The notes beneath the pieces were generated by a model. That model did no database searches. It saw only the letters and a list, made by a program, of their open reading frames with translations, and was not told where the DNA came from. This document shows positions 26,046 to 34,785 of a stretch of DNA of 64,000 nucleotides, in pieces; position 1 is the stretch's first letter, and every line of letters begins with the position of its first letter. This stretch comes from Arcobacter sp. CECT 8986 (GTDB lineage Bacteria; Campylobacterota; Campylobacteria; Campylobacterales; Arcobacteraceae), in assembly GCF_004116725.1 (NCBI RefSeq), contig NZ_PDKG01000001.1, positions 434,001 to 498,000 on the forward strand, in the 5' to 3' direction. The position numbers and the translations under genes were made by a program.

Positions 26046-27596
26046 TTATAACCTTGTAAAAGGACGTTCACCTAATTGGGCTCTTTTTACATCCTTTTTG
26101 TACATCACCATAAATTTTTCCCATTGTCTTTTAATTTTATATTTTGTATATAGCCTTGAATTTCTATATAACCAAAACTTAAATCCCATTCTTTTCGCAC
26201 CTAATCCATCAACAATTATAATTTTATATTTTCCTTCTTGAACTTCAGGACAAAATAGATTTGTCAAACTTGTATCAACAAATAGTATTTCATTATCTTC
26301 TAAATATTTTTTTAATTCATCCAATAAAACTTTTTGTTCATCAAGTGATAAAATTTTATTTGCAACCATATATCTAAAAGATTTTGCAGGAGTATTATCA
26401 TAATTCAAAACTCTATCAAAAACAAGAGCTTTTCCTATATTTGTCTTTATATATCCATAACAATTAGTAAGATGAGACAAATCTTTTTGTCTATTTTTTA
26501 AATAATTCATATAGATATACTCTAATTTATTTTGGTCGTTATGTTCACCTTTTGAAAATACGCTTTTAATAACTTTAGTATTATCTTCAGGATGTAAATA
26601 ACATGCTCTTTCTCCACCTTTTGCAATCAATAAATCATCATTTATTTGATATAAAAACTCATCAGATAAAGCAATTCCAACTCTTCTTGATATTTTTAAT
26701 AATACGTTTTGACAAAAAGACAAATCAAGCCCTGTATTTACATAAGTATAAACTATTGAAGGCTTTTGCAAATATATTTTAAAATTTGCTTTTCTATATT
26801 TTTTTATATCTCTTTTTTTTAGCTCATCTTTTCTTTCTAAAATTATTTTAGCTTTTGCATCTAAATGAACCATCCAATAAACAGTTGGTATATAATTTAA
26901 AATATTTTTCCACTTATCTCTTAATTTTGTTTTCTTATCTAAAAAAGAGATATTTTCTAATAAATAATCATTAAAAAATCTATCTATAAATACTATTTTT
27001 TTCTTAACTAATGTATTAAAAACTAAATATGGATAATATAATAAACCAGCAAGAATAACTAACATATAGTGAATATCATCATGTTGGTCTTTTTCTGGTT
27101 TTTTACCTAGTTTCTTCTTTAACAAATATTTATTTATTGGATAAGTTACATTATAAATAATAGATCTTCTTACTATTTTTTTAAATCTTTTAAACATTAA
27201 ACTTTTTTCTTTTGGGTTAAATGTATTTGTAAGAAGAGTTGTCTTCCCTACTCCATCAGGACCAATAATAGGAAAAATTTTATATTCTTTGTATTTTAAA
27301 ACTTTTTTTCTATAATCTAAAATAATCTTATTTTCTACATTTTCCAATAATATTTTTATTTTTTTATCTTCACTATCTGAGTAAATTATCACTTCAATTT
27401 CATCATACTCTTCTCTAATAATTGAAAAACAGTATAGATTTTTTGAACATAATTTAAAAACTATTTTTAATAAACTATTTAATCTATCTTCTGTAATAGA
27501 AAATTTAACAGTGTTATTTTCATATTTATAAATAGAAAAATTTTTCTTTGCAAGTTTAGTTAATAAATTTTGAGTAAATTCTTCAATATCAATCAT
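26046..27596 (-). CDS. Fusion: thymidylate-kinase-like P-loop domain + YrbL-type kinase-fold domain
   Basis: 516 residues with three parts. Residues 1-105: unrecognised alpha/beta domain. Residues 106-305: P-loop kinase of thymidylate-kinase type with GPDGVGKTT (112-120) and the DR motif (205-206). Residues 312-516: a YrbL-family domain (PhoP-regulated YrbL, protein-kinase-like fold) with KGGERACYLHPED, K344, D441-x4-N446 and IVDGLG (D463). YrbL domains occur twice more nearby as separate proteins. I infer phosphorylation of a sugar, lipid or LPS component; the reaction is unknown. It overlaps the upstream GT9 gene by 8 bases and is followed by the glycosidase-like gene after one base. Confidence 0.75.
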   Translation of the reverse strand: MIDIEEFTQNLLTKLAKKNFSIYKYENNTVKFSITEDRLNSLLKIVFKLCSKNLYCFSIIREEYDEIEVIIYSDSEDKKIKILLENVENKIILDYRKKVLKYKEYKIFPIIGPDGVGKTTLLTNTFNPKEKSLMFKRFKKIVRRSIIYNVTYPINKYLLKKKLGKKPEKDQHDDIHYMLVILAGLLYYPYLVFNTLVKKKIVFIDRFFNDYLLENISFLDKKTKLRDKWKNILNYIPTVYWMVHLDAKAKIILERKDELKKRDIKKYRKANFKIYLQKPSIVYTYVNTGLDLSFCQNVLLKISRRVGIALSDEFLYQINDDLLIAKGGERACYLHPEDNTKVIKSVFSKGEHNDQNKLEYIYMNYLKNRQKDLSHLTNCYGYIKTNIGKALVFDRVLNYDNTPAKSFRYMVANKILSLDEQKVLLDELKKYLEDNEILFVDTSLTNLFCPEVQEGKYKIIIVDGLGAKRMGFKFWLYRNSRLYTKYKIKRQWEKFMVMYKKDVKRAQLGERPFTRL

Positions 27597-28554
27597 TTAT
27601 TATCTCTTTTAATCTATTTTCAATTTCTAAGTATTTCTCTTTTGAATAATCTAAAGAAAGCATAAAATTGTTTTGATTTTTAGTTTCACTTACAGTTGCC
27701 CATCTTTTAGAACTTGCAAATAAGTTATCACCAAAAAATGAAATTGTTTTTGTATTTACACAACCAGCTAAATGCATAGGGCCAGTTGAAGTACTTATAA
27801 AAAGTTCAAATTGACTCAATAGTTTACAAAAATCAATAATTGCACCAACTGATTCATAAAAAACTGCATCAAAATCTACTTTTGAGATAATTTCATCTTT
27901 TACTTTTAAATCGTCAGGTCCAAATGTAAAAACAACTTGAACATTATCTTTAAGGGATGCTGTTTTAGCCAATTTAATATAATCATCAATTGTTAAATTA
28001 CCCTCACTACTTCCACCAAAACCAGGATGAAAAGCAACAATTTTTTTAGACTCATCAATATTAAAATCATTTCTAAATTTTTTGATTTGTTCGCTGCCAT
28101 CAACATTTAAAACAGGCTTTGAGAACTCTAAATTAATATCTTTAAATAGTTTTGTTGCTAAATCTAAATTATATTGCCACTCAGTTTTTAAAACTTGACT
28201 TCTTCTTTGTTTAACTCTTTTATTAAAAAAAAGTTGAGCTATTTTAGTTGCAGGTGCTACTCTTTTTTTTATTTTGCTTTTAAATAAAAGTTTACCAAGT
28301 TTAGTATCAATATAAGCACTAATACTTGCATCAAATTTTCTTTGTTTTATTTCATCTAATGTAATATCTAAATTATTTTTATCAAATAAAATAACATCAT
28401 CAATAAAATCTATATTTTTTGCAAAATCAAAATTTATCTTACTTACTAATGCAGTAATTTTTGTTTGGGGATATTGTGTTTTAATAGCTTTAAAAAGAGG
28501 TAAAGTCACAACAAAATCTCCAATTTTGTCATGTCTAGAAATCAATAAATTCAT
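27589..28554 (-). CDS. GT9 heptosyltransferase-family protein
   Basis: 321 residues. ISRHDKIGDFVVTLPLFKAIKTQYP at the N-terminus, AFHPGFGGSSEGNLTIDDYIKLAK, and LISTSTGPMHLAGCVNTKTISFFG are the GT9 motifs. Compared with waaF the donor segment is GGSSEGN rather than GSAKRWYP, so it may be a different heptosyl- or related transferase. The start ATG at 28554 overlaps the upstream stop as TGATG; an in-frame TTG one codon earlier is less likely. Acceptor probably the LPS core. Confidence 0.88.
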   Translation of the reverse strand: MNLLISRHDKIGDFVVTLPLFKAIKTQYPQTKITALVSKINFDFAKNIDFIDDVILFDKNNLDITLDEIKQRKFDASISAYIDTKLGKLLFKSKIKKRVAPATKIAQLFFNKRVKQRRSQVLKTEWQYNLDLATKLFKDINLEFSKPVLNVDGSEQIKKFRNDFNIDESKKIVAFHPGFGGSSEGNLTIDDYIKLAKTASLKDNVQVVFTFGPDDLKVKDEIISKVDFDAVFYESVGAIIDFCKLLSQFELFISTSTGPMHLAGCVNTKTISFFGDNLFASSKRWATVSETKNQNNFMLSLDYSKEKYLEIENRLKEIIND

Positions 28555-29300
28555 CAATTTTTACCTCTTATTTTTCTTTTAAACTCCACAAAACCTTTTA
28601 ATTTTTTATCACACTGTTTTAAAATATCAATAGCTTTATTTTCATCAACATTTGCAAGTTTGGCATACTCTTTTGCAATAATTAGTAAACTATCTTCGTC
28701 AAGCCAAAGTTTTGCAAAATTATCAAGGCCTGTGTATAAATCAATAGTTCTAAATTGCATTCTATTTATATCTACAACAGAAAATTCATATCCACTATTA
28801 GTTTTTGCAACTAAAATATTACCAGCAGAATAGTCTTTATGATATACACCATTTTGATGAAGATTATATGTGAATTTTACGAACCCTTTGATTATTTTTT
28901 CTCTGTCTTCAAAATCTAAATGTCTTAATGGCTCTCTTATTGTATATTCGTAATTATATTTTTCACTTATAAAAAAACTCTTTTTAAATAAAAAGTTATG
29001 ATAAAACTCAATATAACCAATTGGTTTTGGAGTATTTATTCCTAACTCTATTAATTTAATAGCATTTTCATAAGATTTTTTTGCTTTTGAATCTCTAAAA
29101 TAAGCATATGCAATTTGGTTTATTATATTAGGAACTTTGAAAGCTTTTACTACTGTTTTTATTCCCTTATATTCAATTACTTTAAGTTCATTTCTTGCTT
29201 TATGAATTGTATTTGAGTTCTCTTCAAAAAACTCTTTTATATTTATCAAAAATTCTTTTATATTATTATAATTACTATTTAGTTTATACTTAATACTCAA
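28554..29300 (-). CDS. WaaP/InaA-type lipopolysaccharide kinase
   Basis: 248 residues with the protein-kinase-like fold of the Kdo/WaaP family: catalytic loop HKDYSAGN (H154, D156, N161) and metal aspartate in VVDINRM (D177), with an N-terminal lobe carrying KTVVKAFK. These cytoplasmic enzymes phosphorylate heptose or Kdo in the LPS core. The start is TTG at 29300: an in-frame stop lies 12 bases further upstream and no early ATG exists. The TGATG overlap with the next GT9 gene suggests that the product of one feeds the other. Confidence 0.83.
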   Translation of the reverse strand: MSIKYKLNSNYNNIKEFLINIKEFFEENSNTIHKARNELKVIEYKGIKTVVKAFKVPNIINQIAYAYFRDSKAKKSYENAIKLIELGINTPKPIGYIEFYHNFLFKKSFFISEKYNYEYTIREPLRHLDFEDREKIIKGFVKFTYNLHQNGVYHKDYSAGNILVAKTNSGYEFSVVDINRMQFRTIDLYTGLDNFAKLWLDEDSLLIIAKEYAKLANVDENKAIDILKQCDKKLKGFVEFKRKIRGKN

Positions 29301-29431
29301 TCTCTTCCCTTATTTTTCTAAAACTTTTTATTTTTTATATTAATTGATTTTCAAACTAATGTGAGGATAAAAATACTTTATATTATTTTATATATTATAT
29401 CAAAATAATATAATATACAAGTAATGTTTAA

Positions 29432-30025
29432 CTATTCAAGATATTTAAATAAACAACTATTTTCTTTTATTATTCTTTTTTTCTTAAGCGAGTTAATAAA
29501 ACCAGTCCAACTTTTATCAATCTTTTTCTTAATAAAGTAATCACATATATAAAAAAATGGATTATAATTACTATGAGATAATCCATCAATTATAACTAAT
29601 CTGCTTTTATCAATATTTTGCTGATACATAATATTTACCGTATTTAAGTCTTTTACAAATATTTTGTTTTCATAAATATATTTTTTTAATAAAGGAACTA
29701 ATTTTAATAAATTTTCAATTTCCTCAATATTATTACTATTCTTTAAATATTTATCTACTTCCATAGATATAGTTTCATCATTATCTCTAATTAATTCGAA
29801 AACTTCTGCTTTTCCTAGATTTGTATCTACTTCACCATAATATTTTGAAAGAAAATCAAAAGGAATATCTTTTTCAATAAGTTTTTTATAATATTTTAAT
29901 TCTCTCTTTGTCTCTTTATTCTCTCTTAAATCTATTTTTAAACATTTAGTTTTATCATTTGGATGCTTATAACAAACTCTATTTGTACCTTTATTTATAT
30001 ATAAACTATCATCCAAAAAAATCAT
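29432..30025 (-). CDS. YrbL-family kinase-fold protein (copy 2)
   Basis: 197 residues. NKGTNRVCYKHPNDKTKCLKID (N-lobe, K30), GEVDTNLGKAEVFELI, catalytic-loop KDLNTVN (D126, N131), and IIDGLS (D147) match the YrbL family and retain all residues expected of an active kinase fold. The substrate is unknown; position suggests an LPS-related sugar or lipid. Chosen ATG at 30025, 5 bases after AGGAG; a TTG one codon earlier is the alternative. The 131 bases beyond its stop hold no recognisable gene or terminator. Confidence 0.75.
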   Translation of the reverse strand: MIFLDDSLYINKGTNRVCYKHPNDKTKCLKIDLRENKETKRELKYYKKLIEKDIPFDFLSKYYGEVDTNLGKAEVFELIRDNDETISMEVDKYLKNSNNIEEIENLLKLVPLLKKYIYENKIFVKDLNTVNIMYQQNIDKSRLVIIDGLSHSNYNPFFYICDYFIKKKIDKSWTGFINSLKKKRIIKENSCLFKYLE

Positions 30026-30129
30026 CAATACTCCTATTTATTGTCAAACCGCTATTTTAACATAATAATTTTTAAGGATATAAACAGAACTATTTTTATA
30101 AAATTGATAAAAATAAAATTTGGGTAGAA

Positions 30130-31209
30130 ATGACTTTAAAACAAAAAATTAAAAACTATTTATTTAAAAAAATTGCACAAAAAGAGTATGACAAAAATAT
30201 AATCCATATAAAAATTAATAAAATTCTATTAATTAGAGATGGTGGAATAGGAGATGCAATATTAAGCTATCCACTAATTAAAGAATTAAAAAAAAATTAT
30301 CCTGATAGCAAAATCGATGTATATGCAAGTTTAAATAATTACTTTATGTATAAATATATTCCAGAAGTAAACAATGTATATCTAAAACATAAAAAAAGAC
30401 ATTGGTTTAAATCATGGCTAGAAATATACAAAATGAGAAATAATCATTACGATTTAGCAATTGATGACACAGTAATAAGATTTCATAGAACTTTATACAC
30501 AATGATAATTAATCCAAAATTAGTTTTAGCTTCCATTGGTAAAAAAAATAGATATGGTTTTGATAGAAGTGAGTTAAGCTTTTACTACAAAGTATATCCT
30601 ATTCCTAAAAATATCATTCACATTGTAGATGAAAGATTAAATGTTTTTAATCTTTTAAATATAAAAAAATTCAATAACAAAATGTATTTCCCTCTACCTA
30701 AAGAAAAAAATATAGAAATTCAAGACTACATAAAAAAATATAGAGATTATAAGTTAATAGGATTAAATACAGATGCTTCACATAAAGATAGAACATTAAA
30801 TACTAAACAAATTATTGATTTATGTAATCTACTAAAAAATGAAAAGATAAAAATTATACCTTTTTGCGTTCCAAGTAAATTTGAATATTTTGAAAAATTA
30901 ATTAATGAAAACTCATTAACAAATGTAGCAATACCTTTTAAAACAAAAAGCATATATGAAGCAGCTGAAGTTTTAAATGAACTTGATTTATTAATTACTC
31001 CAGATACAAGTTTTGTACATATTGCTTCAGGATTAAATATTCCAACAATAGGACTTTTTTGGAACGACCCATCAAAATATATTTTATGTGGTCCAAAAGC
31101 TGATAACTCAATTGCTTTAACACCAAAAGGTACTGAGTCAAATTTAGAAAATATCAATTTAAATGAGATTCAAGAAAATGCATTTAAAATATTAAATATT
31201 AAAAAGTAA
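30130..31209 (+). CDS. GT9 glycosyltransferase, opposite strand to the locus
   Basis: 359 residues. N-terminal ILLIRDGGIGDAILSYPLIKELKKNYP, IGLNTDASHKDRTLNTKQI, ITPDTSFVHIASGLNIPTIGLF are GT9 motifs, with an about 30-residue basic N-terminal extension (KQKIKNYLFKKIAQKEYDKN). It probably transfers heptose or a related sugar to the LPS core. It is one of three genes transcribed against the locus, sitting between two YrbL-type genes, and ends in a bidirectional terminator; it may have been acquired as a module. Confidence 0.85.
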   Translation: MTLKQKIKNYLFKKIAQKEYDKNIIHIKINKILLIRDGGIGDAILSYPLIKELKKNYPDSKIDVYASLNNYFMYKYIPEVNNVYLKHKKRHWFKSWLEIYKMRNNHYDLAIDDTVIRFHRTLYTMIINPKLVLASIGKKNRYGFDRSELSFYYKVYPIPKNIIHIVDERLNVFNLLNIKKFNNKMYFPLPKEKNIEIQDYIKKYRDYKLIGLNTDASHKDRTLNTKQIIDLCNLLKNEKIKIIPFCVPSKFEYFEKLINENSLTNVAIPFKTKSIYEAAEVLNELDLLITPDTSFVHIASGLNIPTIGLFWNDPSKYILCGPKADNSIALTPKGTESNLENINLNEIQENAFKILNIKK

Positions 31210-31224
31210 GTATCTACTTTTTAA
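31199..31224. terminator. Bidirectional terminator between GT9 and YrbL-type genes
   Basis: TTAAAAAGTA (31199-31208) pairs perfectly with TACTTTTTAA (31215-31224) around a 6-nt loop and contains both convergent stop codons. Confidence 0.7.
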
Positions 31225-31777
31225 TATATTTATTTATAAACTTATCCCATCTTCGTCTTATTCTTCTTCTAGCGAAATATGGGATTTTATTTGGTAATGT
31301 AAAATGAGAAACATCACCTAATCCATCAATTAAAACTAATTCAAATTTATCTTCACTTCTTTTTCTTAAAAGAATATTTTTAGGCATCATTCCATAATTA
31401 AAAATAATTTTATTTCTTAAAAAGTAATCTTTATACTCTTCTAGCTCTTTTTTATAAAAATCTACTCCATTCTCTTTTATATAATGAGCAAAAGTTTTAG
31501 AAACCTCTCCATTATAATCTCTAACAACTTCAATTATAAAACCTTCACCATGATTAGTCTGAACTTCGCCATAAAACTTAGGAAGATGTTGCCAATCATT
31601 CATTCCTTTTTTTATTAACTCATTATAGTAATCAATCTCTTTTTGAGATTGTTTATTTTTCTCTCTTTTATTATTTTTATAAGTTACTTTTACTGCTTTA
31701 TTTTTATCTTCTGGGTGTAAATAGCAAGCTCTTTCACTACCTTTTCCTATAAAGTCTTCTTCTTTTAAAATAAGCAC
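31214..31777 (-). CDS. YrbL-family kinase-fold protein (copy 3, catalytic loop without Asp)
   Basis: 187 residues. GKGSERACYLHPEDKNKAVKVTY (10-33) and GEVQTNHGEGFIIEVV match E. coli YrbL closely. The catalytic loop reads NYGMMPKN with G129 where kinases have Asp and N134 kept; LIDGLGD (D151) is intact. E. coli YrbL, as I recall it, also lacks that Asp, so this may be the ancestral form rather than a decay. The start is a GTG at 31777, 5 bases after AGGAG that lies within the end of the upstream GT4 gene. Function unknown. Confidence 0.77.
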   Translation of the reverse strand: MLILKEEDFIGKGSERACYLHPEDKNKAVKVTYKNNKREKNKQSQKEIDYYNELIKKGMNDWQHLPKFYGEVQTNHGEGFIIEVVRDYNGEVSKTFAHYIKENGVDFYKKELEEYKDYFLRNKIIFNYGMMPKNILLRKRSEDKFELVLIDGLGDVSHFTLPNKIPYFARRRIRRRWDKFINKYIKK

Positions 31778-32881
31778 TTATTCTCCTATTCTTTTAAATA
31801 CTGTTATTAACTTCTTAAATTGCTTTTTGTTATCAAAATCTCTATCTGCTTTAATTTTTCCAGACTTTGCTAATTCATCTTTTAATTTTTCATTGTTATA
31901 CAATATCTCAATTTTTTTTGCTAAATCATTTGCATTTTGATTTTCAAAAAGTAAACCACTCTTTTCATCTTCAATTATTTCTAAAACACCACCACTATTT
32001 GAAGCAATTACAGCTGTTTGATTTTTCATCGCTTCTATTGTAACCAAACCAAAAGTTTCATTTTTTGAAGTCATTAAAACTACATCACAAGCTTGCATAA
32101 ATTTATATGGTTCTTTAGTAAAACCAACAAATTTTAAAACATCATTTAAATCATATAAATTAACTTTTTGCTTTAATTTGTTTAAATATTCTTCACTCAT
32201 TGCAGAACCAACAATATAAGCTTTAATATTTAAATTTTTTTGTTTTAGTTCTTTCATTGCCTCAATCAAAAGATGTTGACCTTTAAACTCATTTATTCTA
32301 CCAATTAGTCCAACCATAAAAGAGTTTCCAACTTCTAAACTGTTTTTGAAACTATTTATCTGTTCATCAGTTAAAATTTCAGCCTCATTTGCACCTAAAT
32401 AAACTAATTCTAAATTAGGTCTAATATTATTAGGAATAAATTTTGTTATTTGTTCTTCTAAAGACTTTGTAACACAAATAATAGTATCAATATTTTTATA
32501 TAAAAACTTATGATAAAAATCATTTTTAAATCTAGTCATATTCATATGTCTAGTCTGCACAATTTTAGGTTTTCTTTTTGAAAATAGTTTTGCTAACACA
32601 ATTATTGGAATATCTTTTGTCCAATGCAAATGAACAATATCAATATTTTTTTTATCAATTATATTTGCTAATTTAAATGCATTAGAAATAGAAAAACTAC
32701 TCTTTCTGCTTAGTTCAAACTTTTCAATATTAGTAATATAATCTTTTAATTTTGAAACTTTTGCAACAACACAAGTTACATTAAACTCATTTGAAAATTG
32801 ATTAGAACAATTAGCCATATAAAGTTCAAGACCTCCTAAATCAGGAGATAAACAGACTTCTAATATATTTTTATTTTTCAT
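31778..32881 (-). CDS. GT4 glycosyltransferase
   Basis: 367 residues in two Rossmann domains. N-terminal SPDLGGLELYMANCS acceptor loop, VGLIGRINEFKGQHLLIEAMKEL, VGFTKEPYKFMQACDVVLMTSKNETFGLVTIEAMKNQTAVIASNSGGVLEIIEDEKSGLLFE, the E-x7-E donor signature of GT4. It transfers a sugar retaining configuration, cytoplasmic side, in LPS or O-chain assembly. Its start lies inside the end of the GT2 gene (11-base overlap), and the YrbL-type GTG gene starts one base before its stop ends, a tight three-gene run. Confidence 0.9.
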   Translation of the reverse strand: MKNKNILEVCLSPDLGGLELYMANCSNQFSNEFNVTCVVAKVSKLKDYITNIEKFELSRKSSFSISNAFKLANIIDKKNIDIVHLHWTKDIPIIVLAKLFSKRKPKIVQTRHMNMTRFKNDFYHKFLYKNIDTIICVTKSLEEQITKFIPNNIRPNLELVYLGANEAEILTDEQINSFKNSLEVGNSFMVGLIGRINEFKGQHLLIEAMKELKQKNLNIKAYIVGSAMSEEYLNKLKQKVNLYDLNDVLKFVGFTKEPYKFMQACDVVLMTSKNETFGLVTIEAMKNQTAVIASNSGGVLEIIEDEKSGLLFENQNANDLAKKIEILYNNEKLKDELAKSGKIKADRDFDNKKQFKKLITVFKRIGE

Positions 32882-33614
32882 TCTTTTGCATCTCTAGCAT
32901 CAATGCATATTTCATATAAGAACTAAATGCAGATATCACAGCAACATTCAAACCATTAATACCATGAAATATACCTTTTTTTAAAATCAATGTTTTAAAT
33001 AAAGCTCCTATTCCATGAATAAATGGATCAAAAATATTTGCGCGTTTTCCATCTTCATAGGCTAAAATTGCACCCCTTTTGATAAATTTTTCAGTTGTTC
33101 TTATCATATGAGCATAATCTTCATAAGAGTAATGTAACATATCAGCTTCTAAATCACAAACATTTTCTGTTTGAACTCTTGCATGTCCTTTTGCAGTTGA
33201 ATAAGCACATTTTCTTCTATTATATAGTCTTGCCACTCTATCTGGATACCACAATTTTATGAAATTTTTACCTACATATGTTTTTCTAGCAAAAGAGAAC
33301 GCATCATAAGAAGTGCTATCCAAATCTAATTTTTTAATCTCTTCAATTGCATTTAAATCTAATCTTTCATCTGCATCAATACTTAATATCCAATCATTTT
33401 TTGCAAATGGTGCACCAAAAGCTTTTTGTGGTCCATCACCTAAATACTCTTGTTTTATAACTTTTGCACCCAATCTTTCTGCAATTTCACATGTTTTATC
33501 ACTACTTAATGAATCAATAACCAATACTTCATTACATACTTCTTGTACTGATTTTATAACTTCTTCTATATTTTTTTCTTCATTTAGTGTTATTATATTT
33601 GCTGTAATTTTCAA
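32871..33614 (-). CDS. GT2 glycosyltransferase, WaaE/LpsA-like core transferase
   Basis: 247 residues. NIITLNEEKNIEEVIKSV, VIDSLSSDKTCEIAERLGAKV, the DxD-like SIDADER metal site, and the C-terminal WYPDRVARLYNRRK ... FKTLILKKGIFHGINGL pattern are those of the WaaE/KdtX-type LPS core beta-glycosyltransferases. It likely adds glucose to a core heptose. It is divergent from the GT4 gene at 33703 with an 88-bp shared regulatory gap, and the first gene of the run leading to YrbL copy 3. Confidence 0.9.
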   Translation of the reverse strand: MKITANIITLNEEKNIEEVIKSVQEVCNEVLVIDSLSSDKTCEIAERLGAKVIKQEYLGDGPQKAFGAPFAKNDWILSIDADERLDLNAIEEIKKLDLDSTSYDAFSFARKTYVGKNFIKLWYPDRVARLYNRRKCAYSTAKGHARVQTENVCDLEADMLHYSYEDYAHMIRTTEKFIKRGAILAYEDGKRANIFDPFIHGIGALFKTLILKKGIFHGINGLNVAVISAFSSYMKYALMLEMQKNEK

Positions 33615-33676
33615 AATAAAAAAACCTTCAATTTTAAATAAGCTTATATTATATAATAAGTTTAATTTAAATTCGA

Positions 33677-33682
33677 TATAAT
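33677..33682 (+). promoter_or_regulatory. -10 box of the plus-strand GT4 gene
   Basis: GATATAAT with TATAAT at 33677-33682, 21 bases before the ATG. A near-palindromic AT block at 33643-33660 upstream could serve the divergent GT2 gene. Confidence 0.45.
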
Positions 33683-33702
33683 GGCACTTTTAAAGGCTTT
33701 AA

Positions 33703-34773
33703 ATGAAACAAAAAACTGCAATTATATGTTTATCAAGAGTAAATGGAGGAATGGAATTAGCCTCTGTAAAACTTGCAAGATTGCTAAGTAAAGAAGTGGA
33801 AACTCACTTCATAGCAAGAGACAATAGCTACATCATAAACAAAAAAGAGCACTTTTCAAATTATAAAATAAATGTCCATGAAGTTAATTCCAAAAGTAAT
33901 TTAAGCTTATCATTAATTAAAGCGGTAAGACAGATACTTATAAAAAATAGTATTAAAAATATTATCTTCTTAGGTGCTTCAGAGATGAAGTCTTTATACT
34001 TTGCAACACTTGGATTAAATATAAATTTTATAATAAGACAAGGTTCAAAAAAAACCACTTCAAAAAAAGATATATTTCATAAACTTTTTTATTCAAATGT
34101 TAACTATTTTGTTGGAAATTGTGAATATATGAAAAAAAATATTATAGATATTTTACCAATACCTAAAAATGCAAAAGTAACAAGAATTTACTCATCATTA
34201 AAATTTGATGATAATATCAATTTTAATGTATTTGATGGAACAGTCAAAATTATTCATGTAGGTAGAGTTCATCCAGGTAAAGGGCAATTTGAAGCAATAA
34301 AAACATGTGAAACTTTGCATAAAAACAATATTGATTTTAGTATTAAATTTTTAGGAGATATTCAAGATAAAGAATACTATTCTAAAATAGAAAACTACTT
34401 AAAAAATTGTGAATATAGTAAGAATATTGAATTTGTTGGATATACAAGTGAAGTGAAAAAATATTTACAAAAAAGTGATATTTTTCTTTTTCCTAGCTTA
34501 GGAGAAGGGATGAGTAATGCAATAATTGAATCTTTAGGATTTGGACTTATTCCAATTATCTACGATGATACATCTTCTCCAGAATTTAAAGATTTAGGAT
34601 TTCATATTTATTTAACAAAAAATAATAATGTAAATGATTTAAAAGAGATTCTTTTAAATGTATCAAGTAATATAAAAGAAGAAAAATTCAAAGCAAAAGA
34701 AAATCATAAAAAAGCATTAGAAATATTTGCTTTAAAAAGAGAGCAAAGAGAGTATTTAGAGCTTTTAGTTTAA
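33703..34773 (+). CDS. GT4 glycosyltransferase, opposite strand to the locus
   Basis: 356 residues. RVNGGMELASVKLARLL acceptor loop, IIHVGRVHPGKGQFEAIKTCETL, EFVGYTSEVKKYLQKSDIFLFPSLGEGMSNAIIESLGFGLIPIIYDDTSSPEF (E-x7-E region). Retaining glycosyltransferase of the GT4 family, cytoplasmic. It faces the neighbouring GT4 gene (34786-35907) with 12 bases between the stops and a shared hairpin. As one of three genes on the plus strand in the LPS locus it has its own promoter. Confidence 0.88.
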   Translation: MKQKTAIICLSRVNGGMELASVKLARLLSKEVETHFIARDNSYIINKKEHFSNYKINVHEVNSKSNLSLSLIKAVRQILIKNSIKNIIFLGASEMKSLYFATLGLNINFIIRQGSKKTTSKKDIFHKLFYSNVNYFVGNCEYMKKNIIDILPIPKNAKVTRIYSSLKFDDNINFNVFDGTVKIIHVGRVHPGKGQFEAIKTCETLHKNNIDFSIKFLGDIQDKEYYSKIENYLKNCEYSKNIEFVGYTSEVKKYLQKSDIFLFPSLGEGMSNAIIESLGFGLIPIIYDDTSSPEFKDLGFHIYLTKNNNVNDLKEILLNVSSNIKEEKFKAKENHKKALEIFALKREQREYLELLV

Positions 34774-34781
34774 GCTCTAAA
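34755..34781. terminator. Hairpin between convergent GT4 genes
   Basis: TTTAGAGCTT (34755-34764) pairs perfectly with AAGCTCTAAA (34772-34781) around a 7-nt loop. The T tracts on both sides are weak (TATTTTAAT on the plus side). Confidence 0.5.
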
Positions 34782-34785
34782 TATT

